DNA of 41,287 nucleotides, from NCBI RefSeq assembly GCF_000158035.1, contig NZ_EQ973490.1:1865718-1907004 (forward strand), written 5' to 3'. This DNA comes from Bacteroides cellulosilyticus DSM 14838. Its GTDB lineage: Bacteria > Bacteroidota > Bacteroidia > Bacteroidales > Bacteroidaceae. The translations under genes and the position numbers were made by a program. The notes under the pieces were generated by a model. The model ran no database searches and had not been told where the DNA came from. It saw nothing but the letters and a program-made list of their open reading frames with translations. Shown one piece after another: positions 1 through 9,670 of this stretch (within the stretch, counting starts at the first letter, position 1; every line of letters starts with the position of its first letter).

Positions 1-1965
1 CCGGGTAATTGGTATGGCAATGAAATCCAGTATAATCTAAATATGGCAAAAACTTACAGCATGGGCATTCCTTGTGTTCCGATGCTTGCCCAAGAACGTA
101 ATACGATGACTCTGTGTCCGCTGTATTCGTCGAAGGATGGCTATACCTTAGCTGTTATTCCAGATCCGGGGACGGAAACCGACCCGATAGCCGGCAAAGC
201 TCCGGATAAGAGTCCTAATTCCTTGGGATTGAGTTTAGCGAACAGGCATAATGAACTTACTCCCGTGGTTTATCATCCGGTACTCGGACAGGTGGGAGCT
301 AAGCACAAAGCCGGAGATGAAGTGGTATTTGGATTCCGTTATACCTTGAAGAACTCGGGCTGGTTCGATGTATTCCAGCATGCAGTGAACGATGTTTTCG
401 CCTTACCATCATCCTTGGATTTGCTTACCAACAAGGTGTCTTTGTCCGAGCGCGTGAGCCGGCTTCAGAAATTCCTGCGTAAAGATAAAGAGTCGAGCTG
501 GAAAACATGGCAGAGCAGAGGTGAGACAATAGGTGCTAATGGCTCTAAGATTGCTGACGCTGGTACCATGTTTATGATTGCACGAAACGGGCAGGATTCC
601 GTAATGAGCAGCCGTCTTCACTATGTGAGGAATTATAAAATGATTCAGCAGCAGACAGAACCGGGATATTTCTGCGGTGCCGCTCTCGGAGAATATGCGG
701 ATATAGACGGTGTGGAGTCGGAAAGGGGCAATTGGATAGAACCTTTACATACGACCTATTATACTATGGTCGATTTCGGAAATATGCTTCTATTCAATCC
801 TGATGACAAGGAATTGCTTGAAAGGTTGAGGATGGCAGGTGACAGATTGCTTGCATGGCAGAAAGATGATGGAAGTTTTGAGGTCGGCTATGACAGATTT
901 TCTATGAAACCGTCTTTCCCGGATCTTAAGGATTACAGACCAACCTGGTATGGATTGTACATCGCATATAAGCACTTGAAAGACAAGAAATACCTTGACG
1001 CAGCCTGCAAAGGTGCAGACTGGCAGCAGGAAAACGGAGTGGATAAAGGATATTATCTCGGAGTATGCGGTGATGGACGCAATATCTGGGATTTCTGTAC
1101 GGCACAGACATCTCGTGCCTATATGGACTTGTATGAAATAACGGGTAACAAGGCATATAAACAGGCGTCTATAGATGCCGCCATGATTTACGCGACGTCT
1201 ATATTCACCAATCCGGTAATGACTGATGAAACGAAATACATCGGCGAGCAAGCATATAAAGATTGGGAGCTGAATCAGACTGGTCTTGGTGTGGAGCATA
1301 TACGAGGTACGGCAGTAAACGGACCGATTTTGATATCAAGTTATGCAGGTTTGTTCGTGAAAATGTATGAATGGACGGAGGAACCGGTTTTCCTTACTAT
1401 GGCAAGAGCTGCGTCAATCGGAAGAAATGCTTTTGTCGATCAGAAAAGCGGATGCGCAGTCTATTACTGGCACGGAATGAATGAGTTGAAAAAATATTCC
1501 ACAATGTTCCCGTGGCATGCGTACTGGCAGATTGGCTGGATTGTGGATTATCTGATTGCGGAGGCTGGTTTGCGTTCGGACAGTAATATTTCGTTTCCAT
1601 ATGGCTACATGACTCCTAAGGTTGGCCCACATGTCACATATGGATTTGCACCCGGTAATATTTACGGTAAGAAAGCGGATCTTCTGTTCAGACCGGATAT
1701 GGTCGGTTGCGATAATCCGGAGATTGAATTCCTTACCGCTTTGTCAGAGAACGGCACGAAGTTATACTTGATTGCAATGTGTCAGTCTAATGACAGTCAG
1801 TCATGCACTGTAACTCTGGATTTGTCGCAGTTAGTTGCGAATAAGACAGGTTTCCGTTCTGCTAAGGCTCTTCAGGGTAAAATTATTAGATCGGCGGGAA
1901 AGAAAGGGCAGATCAAACTTGATTTTGCTCCATGGGGTATGAATGTCATTGAAATTTCACTATAA
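1..1965 (+). CDS. Putative six-hairpin (alpha/alpha barrel) glycosidase-like protein, N-terminus outside window
   Basis: The reading frame is open from base 1, so the ATG at 43 is probably internal and the true start lies left of the window. About 654 residues are visible. There is an N-terminal beta-rich part (roughly to residue 150). A helical middle follows, with repeated Trp/Tyr/Gly-rich helical hairpins such as WQKDDGSFEVGYD and RPTWYGLYIAYKHL, the look of an (alpha/alpha)6 barrel. A short beta-sandwich-like tail ends in APWGMNVIEISL. I cannot assign a CAZy family; a glycosidase or epimerase-like fold is inferred from helical periodicity and context. The next gene begins 8 bases after the stop, so it heads or continues the esterase/glycosidase operon. 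It could be a polysaccharide lyase or a GH105/GH154-type enzyme. Confidence 0.6.
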   Translation, partial: PGNWYGNEIQYNLNMAKTYSMGIPCVPMLAQERNTMTLCPLYSSKDGYTLAVIPDPGTETDPIAGKAPDKSPNSLGLSLANRHNELTPVVYHPVLGQVGAKHKAGDEVVFGFRYTLKNSGWFDVFQHAVNDVFALPSSLDLLTNKVSLSERVSRLQKFLRKDKESSWKTWQSRGETIGANGSKIADAGTMFMIARNGQDSVMSSRLHYVRNYKMIQQQTEPGYFCGAALGEYADIDGVESERGNWIEPLHTTYYTMVDFGNMLLFNPDDKELLERLRMAGDRLLAWQKDDGSFEVGYDRFSMKPSFPDLKDYRPTWYGLYIAYKHLKDKKYLDAACKGADWQQENGVDKGYYLGVCGDGRNIWDFCTAQTSRAYMDLYEITGNKAYKQASIDAAMIYATSIFTNPVMTDETKYIGEQAYKDWELNQTGLGVEHIRGTAVNGPILISSYAGLFVKMYEWTEEPVFLTMARAASIGRNAFVDQKSGCAVYYWHGMNELKKYSTMFPWHAYWQIGWIVDYLIAEAGLRSDSNISFPYGYMTPKVGPHVTYGFAPGNIYGKKADLLFRPDMVGCDNPEIEFLTALSENGTKLYLIAMCQSNDSQSCTVTLDLSQLVANKTGFRSAKALQGKIIRSAGKKGQIKLDFAPWGMNVIEISL

Positions 1966-1973
1966 ACGATTTT

Positions 1974-2798
1974 ATGGAACGATTTTTTATATTGTTGATT
2001 TTAGCGGGGCTGTCCGTTTCGGGAGTTGCCCAAAAGAGTATGTGGCTCATAGCTGGACAGAGTAATGCTTCCGGAATGGGTGATAGAAGAACTTCGATGA
2101 AATACTATAGCAAAGAGTGTTTCGACTATGTACAATCCGGAGATTCGTTGAAAATACTGCAGGACCCAGTAGGTGAGAACGGCAAGTATTTCGGCAAGGC
2201 GAACAGCGGCAGCATCAGTCCTTCGTTCGCGTGGAACCTTAATAAAATGACAGGTGATTCGGTTGTAGTGGTATCTGCGGCGAGGGGAGGAAGTGCATGC
2301 TCCACTACAGGAGAGACAATCTACGGTACTTGGGCGGAAAAGGGTGTCTTGCCTTTGTTCGATGCAGCGATGGCTAAATGTAATTCTGCGATTGCCGTTA
2401 CAGGATTGAAATTCAGTGGGGTGATCTGGCTTCAAGGAGAACGTGACGCAAATGCTATCAATGATGGGAAAATGGACGGTGAGGATTATGAGGCGGCGCT
2501 TCGCAATCTTATACTCCGGTTCAGAAAGCATCTTCATGATGCCGACCTTCCTTTCTATATAGTCCTCACAGGACAATATGTCGACCGTCCGCAAGAGGGC
2601 TATCATCAGGTTCGTGCGGCACAACGCAGACTGTCTGAAAAAATGCATGGAGTTCATCTTGTAGCTGCGGATCCTTGGCTTTTTCCACAGATGAATATGA
2701 TGACGGATGACATCCATTACAGCCAATACGCATATAATCTTATCGGGGAGACTATAGCCCGCCAGATTTACGAAGCAAGAAGTATTGATTCTAAATAA
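1974..2798 (+). CDS. Secreted SASA-family (sialate O-acetylesterase-like) carbohydrate esterase
   Basis: This 274-residue protein has a short signal peptide ending near VSGVAQ. The SGNH-type block I is AGQSN, with the candidate nucleophile Ser30. A mid-protein WLQGERDAN carries the Q-G-E signature of the SASA (DUF303) family, and the C-terminal DDIHYS supplies the Asp/His pair (D245, H248). Family members remove acetyl groups from sialic acids, xylan or other acetylated sugars. Its place among glycosidases suggests deacetylation of the locus substrate, probably in the periplasm. The stop overlaps the possible TTG start region of the fucosidase gene, so the two are co-transcribed. The sugar specificity cannot be read from the sequence. 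Confidence 0.85.
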   Translation: MERFFILLILAGLSVSGVAQKSMWLIAGQSNASGMGDRRTSMKYYSKECFDYVQSGDSLKILQDPVGENGKYFGKANSGSISPSFAWNLNKMTGDSVVVVSAARGGSACSTTGETIYGTWAEKGVLPLFDAAMAKCNSAIAVTGLKFSGVIWLQGERDANAINDGKMDGEDYEAALRNLILRFRKHLHDADLPFYIVLTGQYVDRPQEGYHQVRAAQRRLSEKMHGVHLVAADPWLFPQMNMMTDDIHYSQYAYNLIGETIARQIYEARSIDSK

Positions 2799-2799
2799 A

Positions 2800-4221
2800 A
2801 TGAGGAAAATGAAGAAAAAAATAATAGCATCGCTTTTTGTCATGTTTATCGGAGGAATTGCAGTATTTGCACAGGATCCGATGGTGGACAAAAAGAATAC
2901 TGACAGTAAACCTCCTTATATCTATCCGGAGGAAAGCATTGTAAGGGAAAATATAGAAAAGTGGCAGGATATGAAATTCGGTATGTTTATCCATTGGGGA
3001 ACATACAGCCAATGGGGTATAGTAGAGTCCTGGTCCATTTGTCCGGAAGCATATAAATTCTGTATGGTGAGGCCGGAAGGAATGAACTATTTTGACTATG
3101 TCCGGAAGTATGAAGATTTGAAAAAGACATTCAATCCTGTAAAATTCAATCCTGAAAAATGGGCTGGAGCGGCGGAGTATGCTGGAATGAAATATGTGGT
3201 CTTCACAACTAAGCATCATGACGGATTCAATATGTACGATACTCAGTACAGCGACTATAAAATAACCGATGTCGAATGTCCGTTCCACACAGATGCGAAT
3301 GCTGACATTGCAAAGAGAATTTTCGATGCATTTCGTGGCAAAGGTATGATGGCAGGTGCTTATTATTCCATAGCAGATTGGAACAATAATGACTATTGGT
3401 GGGATTATTTCCCTCCCAAAGACAGGAATATAAATTATCCTCCTGAAATGTTTCCGGAAAAATGGCAGCGCTTAAATGACTTTATCAACAATCAGTTGAA
3501 TGAACTGACCGGGGGAAAGTACGGTAACCTCGGCATGCTGTGGTTCGACTTGTGCGATGCTTCTCCTGACAGGCATCCGCAGTGGGAAAGATTCGCAAAG
3601 ACGGTAAGAACCAATCAGCCTGGAATCATGATGGTGGCAAGACATACGAATACCATCTATGAAAATTACAGGACTCCGGAACAGAAAATACCGGATCGTG
3701 CCTTGGACTATCCTTGGGAGGCTTGTATGACTATGGCTACTCAATGGTCATACAAACCAGATGATAGTTACAAATCCACGCATGACATTCTGACTACCCT
3801 TGTACAGATAGTTTCACGTGGAGGAAACTTTCTACTGAATGTCGGACCGGGTCCTGACGGAGAACTTGCTCCGGAGGCATATCAGCGACTTAAGGAAATC
3901 GGTGACTGGATGCAGGTTAACTCAGAGGGTATCCATGGAACGAAAGCAATTGCTCCTTACAAAGAGGACAGAATAGCGTTTACTTCAAAAGATAACAACG
4001 TATATGCCTTTTACTTGAATGCCAAGGATGAATATATGCCGTCTGTGGTGAAAATCAGATCATTCGTTCCGGTTTCTGCCAAATCGGTATTTCTGATGGG
4101 GCATAATCGTCCCCTCAAATGGAAAAAAACTGGAGACGGAATAGAAATAATCATACCGGAGTCTGTCAGAAAGAATCCTCCTTGCGATTTGGTCTGGGGT
4201 TTTAAATTGAAGATTAAATAG
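2800..4221 (+). CDS. GH29 alpha-L-fucosidase
   Basis: The ATG at 2800 is preferred over the upstream TTG at 2785, because it places a normal signal peptide (KKKIIASLFVMFIGGIAVFAQ) at the N-terminus. The GH29 hallmark is KFGMFIHWGTYSQWG near residue 60, followed by TTKHHDGF. The likely nucleophile is Asp250 in LGMLWFDLCDA. Family enzymes release terminal alpha-linked L-fucose with retention. A C-terminal beta-sandwich follows the (beta/alpha)8 barrel, and the length of about 473 residues is usual. The start lies 1 base after the preceding stop, which indicates translational coupling. It is most likely periplasmic. The linkage preference (GH29-A or GH29-B) is not clear from motifs alone. Confidence 0.93.
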   Translation: MRKMKKKIIASLFVMFIGGIAVFAQDPMVDKKNTDSKPPYIYPEESIVRENIEKWQDMKFGMFIHWGTYSQWGIVESWSICPEAYKFCMVRPEGMNYFDYVRKYEDLKKTFNPVKFNPEKWAGAAEYAGMKYVVFTTKHHDGFNMYDTQYSDYKITDVECPFHTDANADIAKRIFDAFRGKGMMAGAYYSIADWNNNDYWWDYFPPKDRNINYPPEMFPEKWQRLNDFINNQLNELTGGKYGNLGMLWFDLCDASPDRHPQWERFAKTVRTNQPGIMMVARHTNTIYENYRTPEQKIPDRALDYPWEACMTMATQWSYKPDDSYKSTHDILTTLVQIVSRGGNFLLNVGPGPDGELAPEAYQRLKEIGDWMQVNSEGIHGTKAIAPYKEDRIAFTSKDNNVYAFYLNAKDEYMPSVVKIRSFVPVSAKSVFLMGHNRPLKWKKTGDGIEIIIPESVRKNPPCDLVWGFKLKIK

Positions 4222-4251
4222 AGTGTTCCGAATTATTGATTCCATTTTGAG

Positions 4252-5526
4252 ATGAAGCTTTTTTTCTTTGTTATTTTGTTTGCGATGACTTTCTGTCCGG
4301 TGTGGCCTAGTGCCGGAAAACTCCCGGATGTTCCGTCCGTGCTGTTTCTTGGAGTGGATTTCCCTGAAGAAAGTGCCACCTATATTGAAAACCAAATTGC
4401 TTCTGGGCTGAAAATACTGGATTTGACAGACAGCCCGGAAGTAACATACCGCTGTGTAAGGGGAATAAAGGAAGCCGCGGAGATCATATCTACGGAAAAG
4501 ACAGGAAGATATAGAGTATTTGTCATACAATGCAGAGATTTGAATACTAATGAGAATACTTTCTGTAAAATCCGCTTGATGGCTGCTAGGCAAAATACCG
4601 ACATATTATGGATGACATCCGATACGGCTCAAATTGTTTCCTGTAATTGTGATTTTGCTGATTATGAGGGCTTTTGTTCCAATCAGAAAAGTTATGACTG
4701 GAAGCGGTGTATATCATATATCGCAGATGCCGTGTCTCAATGGTGGACCGGTATGGCAGAAGGAAATAGAGGTATTGAAAGGCTGCCTGTATGGCAGGGC
4801 GAAATTCCCGATTATGAATATTCCGGGCCGGAATATATCAATTCAATAGCGCGTATCGACAGGATTTCCGAACCGGAATTGGAAGTTTTCCTTCCCCGTC
4901 AGTCAGAGAAGTCTCCGGTGGTAATCTTTTTCCCGGGAGGAGGATTGAGCTATACCGGCTTTATCAGAAATGCGCGTGAGGCGGCAGAGCTGTTGAGGCC
5001 ATATGGAGTAGCGGTAATCGGTGTAAAATACAGGGTGAAACGTGGACTTGACGTGGCTTTGGAAGATGCAAGACAAGCCGTAAGGACAGTCAGAGAGAAA
5101 GCCTCCGAGTGGAATATAGATGAAAATGCAATCGGAGTAGCAGGACAGTCGGCAGGTGCGCTGATTGTATTGAGGCTGGCTTCAGCCGATTGCCCAGACG
5201 CCTTTTCGCGCCCTGACTATGTGATTCCATTAACGAGTTGGTATTACGGGAAACAGAAATGGCCGTTCAGATTTGATGCTGAGACTCCTCCTTTTTTTAT
5301 GCGTCATGCGACTAATGACAGCGGTTACGGTTTTGCACTTAGTGTCAAGGAAAAACTCTTGGAGGCCGGAGTTCCATTGGATTGGAAGACTGTCGATGAT
5401 GGGGGACACGGAGCTTTTGAAATTACTGTCGATGGTTATGGACATGACTGGACTGTCGAACTGGTAGAATGGATGAGAAAAAATAAAATATTGAAAACCG
5501 ATAATCATGAAAAAGAAGTTGATTAG
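4252..5526 (+). CDS. Secreted alpha/beta-hydrolase esterase with an unassigned N-terminal domain
   Basis: A signal peptide (MKLFFFVILFAMTFCPVWPSA) is followed by about 160 residues that I do not recognise. From about residue 215 an alpha/beta-hydrolase of the acetyl-esterase/BD-FAE type begins. It has the oxyanion motif FFPGGG, the nucleophile elbow GQSAG (Ser300), Asp356 in HATNDSG and His386 in GGHGAF, so the triad is complete. It should cleave acetyl or other acyl esters from sugars. The gene overlaps the next one by 20 bases, which implies translational coupling with the GH127-type enzyme. The N-terminal part may be a degenerate SGNH-like or binding domain, but no catalytic block is evident there. 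Confidence 0.85.
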   Translation: MKLFFFVILFAMTFCPVWPSAGKLPDVPSVLFLGVDFPEESATYIENQIASGLKILDLTDSPEVTYRCVRGIKEAAEIISTEKTGRYRVFVIQCRDLNTNENTFCKIRLMAARQNTDILWMTSDTAQIVSCNCDFADYEGFCSNQKSYDWKRCISYIADAVSQWWTGMAEGNRGIERLPVWQGEIPDYEYSGPEYINSIARIDRISEPELEVFLPRQSEKSPVVIFFPGGGLSYTGFIRNAREAAELLRPYGVAVIGVKYRVKRGLDVALEDARQAVRTVREKASEWNIDENAIGVAGQSAGALIVLRLASADCPDAFSRPDYVIPLTSWYYGKQKWPFRFDAETPPFFMRHATNDSGYGFALSVKEKLLEAGVPLDWKTVDDGGHGAFEITVDGYGHDWTVELVEWMRKNKILKTDNHEKEVD

Positions 5527-7450
5527 ATTATTTATTGCGGTCGGTCTTGTCTTGGGGGTTGGCTCATGTGCTGATGTGACTGACACTCCTGAATATTATG
5601 GAGTATATAAGGAAGCGAATATAGAAAATATAAGACCGTCTTCGTGGTTAAGAGAAATATTACAGAGACAGAGAGACGGCCTCGGGCTTAATCGCAAGGA
5701 GTCTGGTTATCCTTATAACACATGTCTGTGGAATGGAATAATCCCGGAGGGAGGGAATCCGATAGCGAAAGGTTGGTGGCCTTATGAACAGTCGGGATAT
5801 ATGATTGACGGTCTGTATAGGTGTGGAATATTCCTGAGAGACAGCGTACTTATGCAGCTCGGTTCCGACAATGTCGGATATGTCTTATCCCATCCCCGGG
5901 CGAACGGAATGCTAGGTCCGGAAACCCTTGGTGAGAACCAGTGGGCATTTTCTGTATTCGCACGGACGTTGCTTGCATATTACGACTATACCGAAGACGA
6001 CAGGATTCCGGTTCTGCTGAAAAAACATTTTTCTGCCTTGAATGATACTTTGACCAACAGGCAGACTTGTATCATAGAAAGTATGTGCAAAATGTATTCA
6101 TATACGGGCGACAAGGAAATCTTGCAGAAAGCCGGGCATATTTGGGATCTGTTCAGTATGAACGGGGGAACAAAAGACAATGAAGTGTTCATCCATGAGG
6201 ATATGGTCTCTTCAAAGCCGATTGACGTACATGGTGTGACGGCTGCTGAAGTTTCCAAACAGCCGTTGATTCTGTATCTTTATACCGGTAGGCAGGAATA
6301 TCTCGATGCCGCGCTTGGTTTCTATTCTTCCGTGGAACGGGAAAACGAACTTCCAGATGGGATACCGGCTTCATATGAAAGCTTGTTTCCTAAGCATGCG
6401 GAAGCGCTGCATGAGACCTGTGATATCAGTGACTTTATATGGAGTTACGGTTACATGCTGATGGCAACCGGAGATGTTAAGTGGGCGGATAAGATGGAAT
6501 CAGCTGTGTATAATGCAGCCTTGGGAGCTATTAATAAAGATTTCAAGGCTTTGCAGTACTTCTCATCTCCGAATCAGTTATTGGCAACTGAAAAAAGTTC
6601 CATGGCTCCGTATGGTGAAGAGGGCTTGTCACGTCAGGCTTACAGACCGGGTTTTGATGTTGAATGTTGTTCCGGCAATGTCCACAGGATGTTTCCGAAT
6701 TATATTTCAAGGATGTGGATGAATGGTGACGAGCATGAGATAGTTGCCGCTTTGTACGGTCCGTCGGAATATAGGACAGAAATTAATGGCACAAAAGTAT
6801 GTATAACGGAAGATACTTCTTATCCTTTCTCCGGGAAAATAACATTCAGGTTTGCTCTCGATGGTGCTCCTGTCAGAATACCGTTTACCATGAGGATTCC
6901 ATCATGGGTAGAGAATGCAAAGTTGACAGTCAATGCAGAACAGCCGAAAGAATATCATGCAGGAGGGTTCAGTACGATAGAAAGACGATTTAAGGATGGG
7001 GATGTCGTAGAGTTGGACATCGATATGAAGCCGAGGGCAGAGAAAAGAACTGATGCCGGAATTAATGTATATATGGGGCCATTGCTGTATTCTGTAGATA
7101 TTGATGAGAATGTTGAGATCATAAAGGACCAGTTCAAAACATCTGTAGCTTTTCCTGCATATAACGTGACCCCTGCTTCTAAGTGGAATTTCGGTCTGCC
7201 TGAAAACCCTGAAATAACAGTGGTGAACACAGGGAAGAAAGGATTCCCGTGGACACCAGATTCAACACCTGTCAAGCTTAAAGTAACTGCATTTGAAATT
7301 CCTGAATGGCGACTTTTGGGTGATACGACCCCTGGGCTACCTGAAGAGAAAATTCAGGTTTCGTCAGAATGTGAAGAGATAGAAATGGTACCGTCCGGAT
7401 GTACAAGGATAAGAATGACGACGCTTCCGGTGGTTGAATATTGTAAATGA
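5507..7450 (+). CDS. GH127-type (DUF1680) beta-L-arabinofuranosidase-like lipoprotein
   Basis: The N-terminus is a lipoprotein signal with lipobox GVGSC (Cys21). The body is the (alpha/alpha)6 barrel family formerly called DUF1680. The metal and nucleophile residues known from Bifidobacterium HypBA1 (Glu338, Cys340, Cys417, Cys418) have clear counterparts here: E303 and C305 in HETCD, and C387 and C388 in DVECCSGN. A cysteine-nucleophile, zinc-dependent retaining mechanism is therefore likely. Substrates in the family are beta-L-arabinofuranosides, and related clans act on other sugars. The stop overlaps the next start as ATGA. It could instead fall in GH146 or a neighbouring family, which needs a phylogeny. 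Confidence 0.87.
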   Translation: MKKKLIRLFIAVGLVLGVGSCADVTDTPEYYGVYKEANIENIRPSSWLREILQRQRDGLGLNRKESGYPYNTCLWNGIIPEGGNPIAKGWWPYEQSGYMIDGLYRCGIFLRDSVLMQLGSDNVGYVLSHPRANGMLGPETLGENQWAFSVFARTLLAYYDYTEDDRIPVLLKKHFSALNDTLTNRQTCIIESMCKMYSYTGDKEILQKAGHIWDLFSMNGGTKDNEVFIHEDMVSSKPIDVHGVTAAEVSKQPLILYLYTGRQEYLDAALGFYSSVERENELPDGIPASYESLFPKHAEALHETCDISDFIWSYGYMLMATGDVKWADKMESAVYNAALGAINKDFKALQYFSSPNQLLATEKSSMAPYGEEGLSRQAYRPGFDVECCSGNVHRMFPNYISRMWMNGDEHEIVAALYGPSEYRTEINGTKVCITEDTSYPFSGKITFRFALDGAPVRIPFTMRIPSWVENAKLTVNAEQPKEYHAGGFSTIERRFKDGDVVELDIDMKPRAEKRTDAGINVYMGPLLYSVDIDENVEIIKDQFKTSVAFPAYNVTPASKWNFGLPENPEITVVNTGKKGFPWTPDSTPVKLKVTAFEIPEWRLLGDTTPGLPEEKIQVSSECEEIEMVPSGCTRIRMTTLPVVEYCK

Positions 7451-9669
7451 AATTTAAAATTAAATTAGTTATGAGTAGAATTACGATGACTGTATTGTCT
7501 GTCCTTATTTTGATATCCGCGTGTACATCAGGATCCAAAACAGGAACTAACAGACAATTGCCCGTTTATCTTGATGAATCCAAAACGATAGACGAGAGAG
7601 TAGAAGATATTATTCCACGTCTTACGCTGGAAGAAAAGGTGGCATTATGTCATGCTCAGTCCAAATTCAGTTCTCCCGGAGTGCAACGACTCGGCATTCC
7701 TGAGTTGTGGATGAATGACGGACCGTTCGGTGTAAGAAGCGAAGTCCTTTACAACAGTTGGACAAAAGCGGAAACTACCAATGATTCCTGTACGGCATTT
7801 CCGGCTCTTACGGTTCTTGCATCCAGCTGGAATATGGAACTTGCGTCTCAATACGGTCAAGCTCTCAGTGAAGAGGCGAACTATCGGGAGAAAGACGTTC
7901 AGCTTGCTCCGGGAGTAAATATCGCAAGGACACCTCTTAACGGAAGAAACTTCGAGTATATGGGTGAAGATCCTTTTTTAGTTTCGAAAATTGCTGTTCC
8001 GTATATCAAAGCCATTCAAGATAACGGTATTGCTGTATGTGTGAAGCACTTTGCACTTAATAATCAGGAGTATCAGAGAGATACCGTTAATGTAGAGGTG
8101 TCTGAAAGGGCACTGCGAGAGATTTATCTTCCTGCCTTTAAAGCTGCTGTAACAGAGGCTGGTGCATGGTCTGTAATGGGGGCATATAATAAATTCAGAG
8201 GACAATACTGCTGCCACAATAACTATCTCATCAATGATATTCTTAAAGGGGAGTGGAAATTTGACGGAGCAGTCATCTCGGACTGGAGCGGAACAAAGAA
8301 TGCGTATGAGGCTGCAATGAACGGACTTGATATAGAAATGGGAACATTAAAACCATATAATGAGTATTATATGGCTGATTCTCTCCTGTATTTTGTTCGT
8401 AATGGCAAAGTACCTATGGAAAAACTTGACGATAAGGTCAGACGTGTTCTTAAACTTAATCTAAGAACGGCAATGAACCGCAATCGCCCTTGGGGAAGTT
8501 TTAATACGAAAGAGCATACTGACTTGGCACGCCATATCGCAGAGCAAGGGATAGTATTGTTGAAAAATCGCGATAATATTCTTCCGGTAGATACTAAAAA
8601 ATGCAGGAAAATAGCTGTAATAGGGGAAAATGCTGTCAGAACTCATGCCAGTAATGGAGGTGCTGCTGCTCTTAAACCAAGATATGAAATTACTCCGCTT
8701 GCGGGTATCGAATCGCGTTTTGGAAAAGAAGTGGAAGTGTCTTTTGCAAGGGGATATAGTGCTTATACTCCAATGATAGACGGAAGGATCGCTTCTCCGG
8801 CTTATGACAATATACAGTTGGCGGTAGAAGCGGTAAAACTTGCTAGGGAAAGTGATCTTGTGATATTTGTGGGAGGTCTTAATCATAACTGGAGGCAGGA
8901 CAGCGAAGGATATGACAGAGAATCGTACAACCTTCCTTATGGACAGCCGGAACTCATACGTAGAATTCTCGAAGTGAACAGCAATGTCGTACTGGTTCTT
9001 GTTTCCGGAAATGCCGTGGATTTGCGTTTTGCTGAAGATGTCCCATCCATTGTGCAGGCATGGTACTGCGGTTCCGAGTCTGGACATGCTATAGCTTCCG
9101 TGTTGTCCGGAGATGTCAATCCGTCAGGCAAACTACCTATCTCATTTCCTGCAACCCTTGAAGATTGTGGAGCTCATGCGTTTGGACCCGAAACATATCC
9201 GGGAGTTAATGAAACTGTGACATATTCAGAAGATATCTATGTCGGATACAGATGGTTCGATTCTAAGAATATTACCCCTATGTATGCTTTCGGACATGGT
9301 TTGAGTTATACTTCCTATGAATATTCGGATGCAGGGACCGATAGCTTCGTCTACAGTCCTGGTGACAAGGTAAAGGTGTCGTTCAGTGTGAAGAACACGG
9401 GAACACGTGACGGTGACGAAATATCGCAGGTTTATGTTTCTCAAATCAACCCGTCTTCCGAACGGCCTGTAAAAGAACTTAAAGGGTTTGCACGCACTTC
9501 TTTGAAATCAGGTGAGTCCAAAGTGGTTGAAGTGGAACTTCCTGTTGATGACTGGGCATTTTGGGATGAACAGTTGGGTGGATGGAATTTGGAAAAGGGT
9601 AGATATGACATAAGTATAGCAGCTGCTTCTGATGATATCAAATATGTAGTTAGTGTTGAAATCAAATAA
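7447..9669 (+). CDS. GH3 beta-glycosidase lipoprotein
   Basis: This 740-residue protein carries a lipobox ISAC in the first 30 residues. The GH3 N-terminal barrel contains KHFALNNQE, MGAYNK and the nucleophile motif VISDWSG (Asp279). The second alpha/beta domain begins near residue 370 (RHIAEQGIVLLKN). A C-terminal fibronectin III-like domain starts near 640 (PGDKVKVSFSVKNTGTRDGDE). GH3 enzymes release terminal beta-linked glucose, xylose or other sugars, or alpha-L-arabinofuranose, so specificity is open. Start and upstream stop share ATGA. Anchoring by lipid suggests periplasmic or outer-membrane placement next to the GH127-type lipoprotein. Confidence 0.93.
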   Translation: MKFKIKLVMSRITMTVLSVLILISACTSGSKTGTNRQLPVYLDESKTIDERVEDIIPRLTLEEKVALCHAQSKFSSPGVQRLGIPELWMNDGPFGVRSEVLYNSWTKAETTNDSCTAFPALTVLASSWNMELASQYGQALSEEANYREKDVQLAPGVNIARTPLNGRNFEYMGEDPFLVSKIAVPYIKAIQDNGIAVCVKHFALNNQEYQRDTVNVEVSERALREIYLPAFKAAVTEAGAWSVMGAYNKFRGQYCCHNNYLINDILKGEWKFDGAVISDWSGTKNAYEAAMNGLDIEMGTLKPYNEYYMADSLLYFVRNGKVPMEKLDDKVRRVLKLNLRTAMNRNRPWGSFNTKEHTDLARHIAEQGIVLLKNRDNILPVDTKKCRKIAVIGENAVRTHASNGGAAALKPRYEITPLAGIESRFGKEVEVSFARGYSAYTPMIDGRIASPAYDNIQLAVEAVKLARESDLVIFVGGLNHNWRQDSEGYDRESYNLPYGQPELIRRILEVNSNVVLVLVSGNAVDLRFAEDVPSIVQAWYCGSESGHAIASVLSGDVNPSGKLPISFPATLEDCGAHAFGPETYPGVNETVTYSEDIYVGYRWFDSKNITPMYAFGHGLSYTSYEYSDAGTDSFVYSPGDKVKVSFSVKNTGTRDGDEISQVYVSQINPSSERPVKELKGFARTSLKSGESKVVEVELPVDDWAFWDEQLGGWNLEKGRYDISIAAASDDIKYVVSVEIK

Positions 9670-9670
9670 T

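Noticed and set aside
43..45. ATG at 43 as the start of the first gene
   Set aside because: The frame stays open to base 1 with sensible protein sequence (NWYGNEIQYNLN), and no signal peptide follows this ATG.
790..1299. Antisense ORFs in the first gene (169 and 76 codons)
   Set aside because: No domain and no start signal, and they run fully inside the + strand coding frame.
2001..2891. Long antisense ORF of 296 codons opposite the SASA esterase
   Set aside because: It mirrors a well-supported gene, begins inside the fucosidase gene, and has no recognisable domain and an odd Cys/His/Arg-rich composition.
9653..9670. Upstream GTG start for the second esterase
   Set aside because: It would put six residues before the signal peptide and overlap the GH3 gene; ATG 9671 is better.
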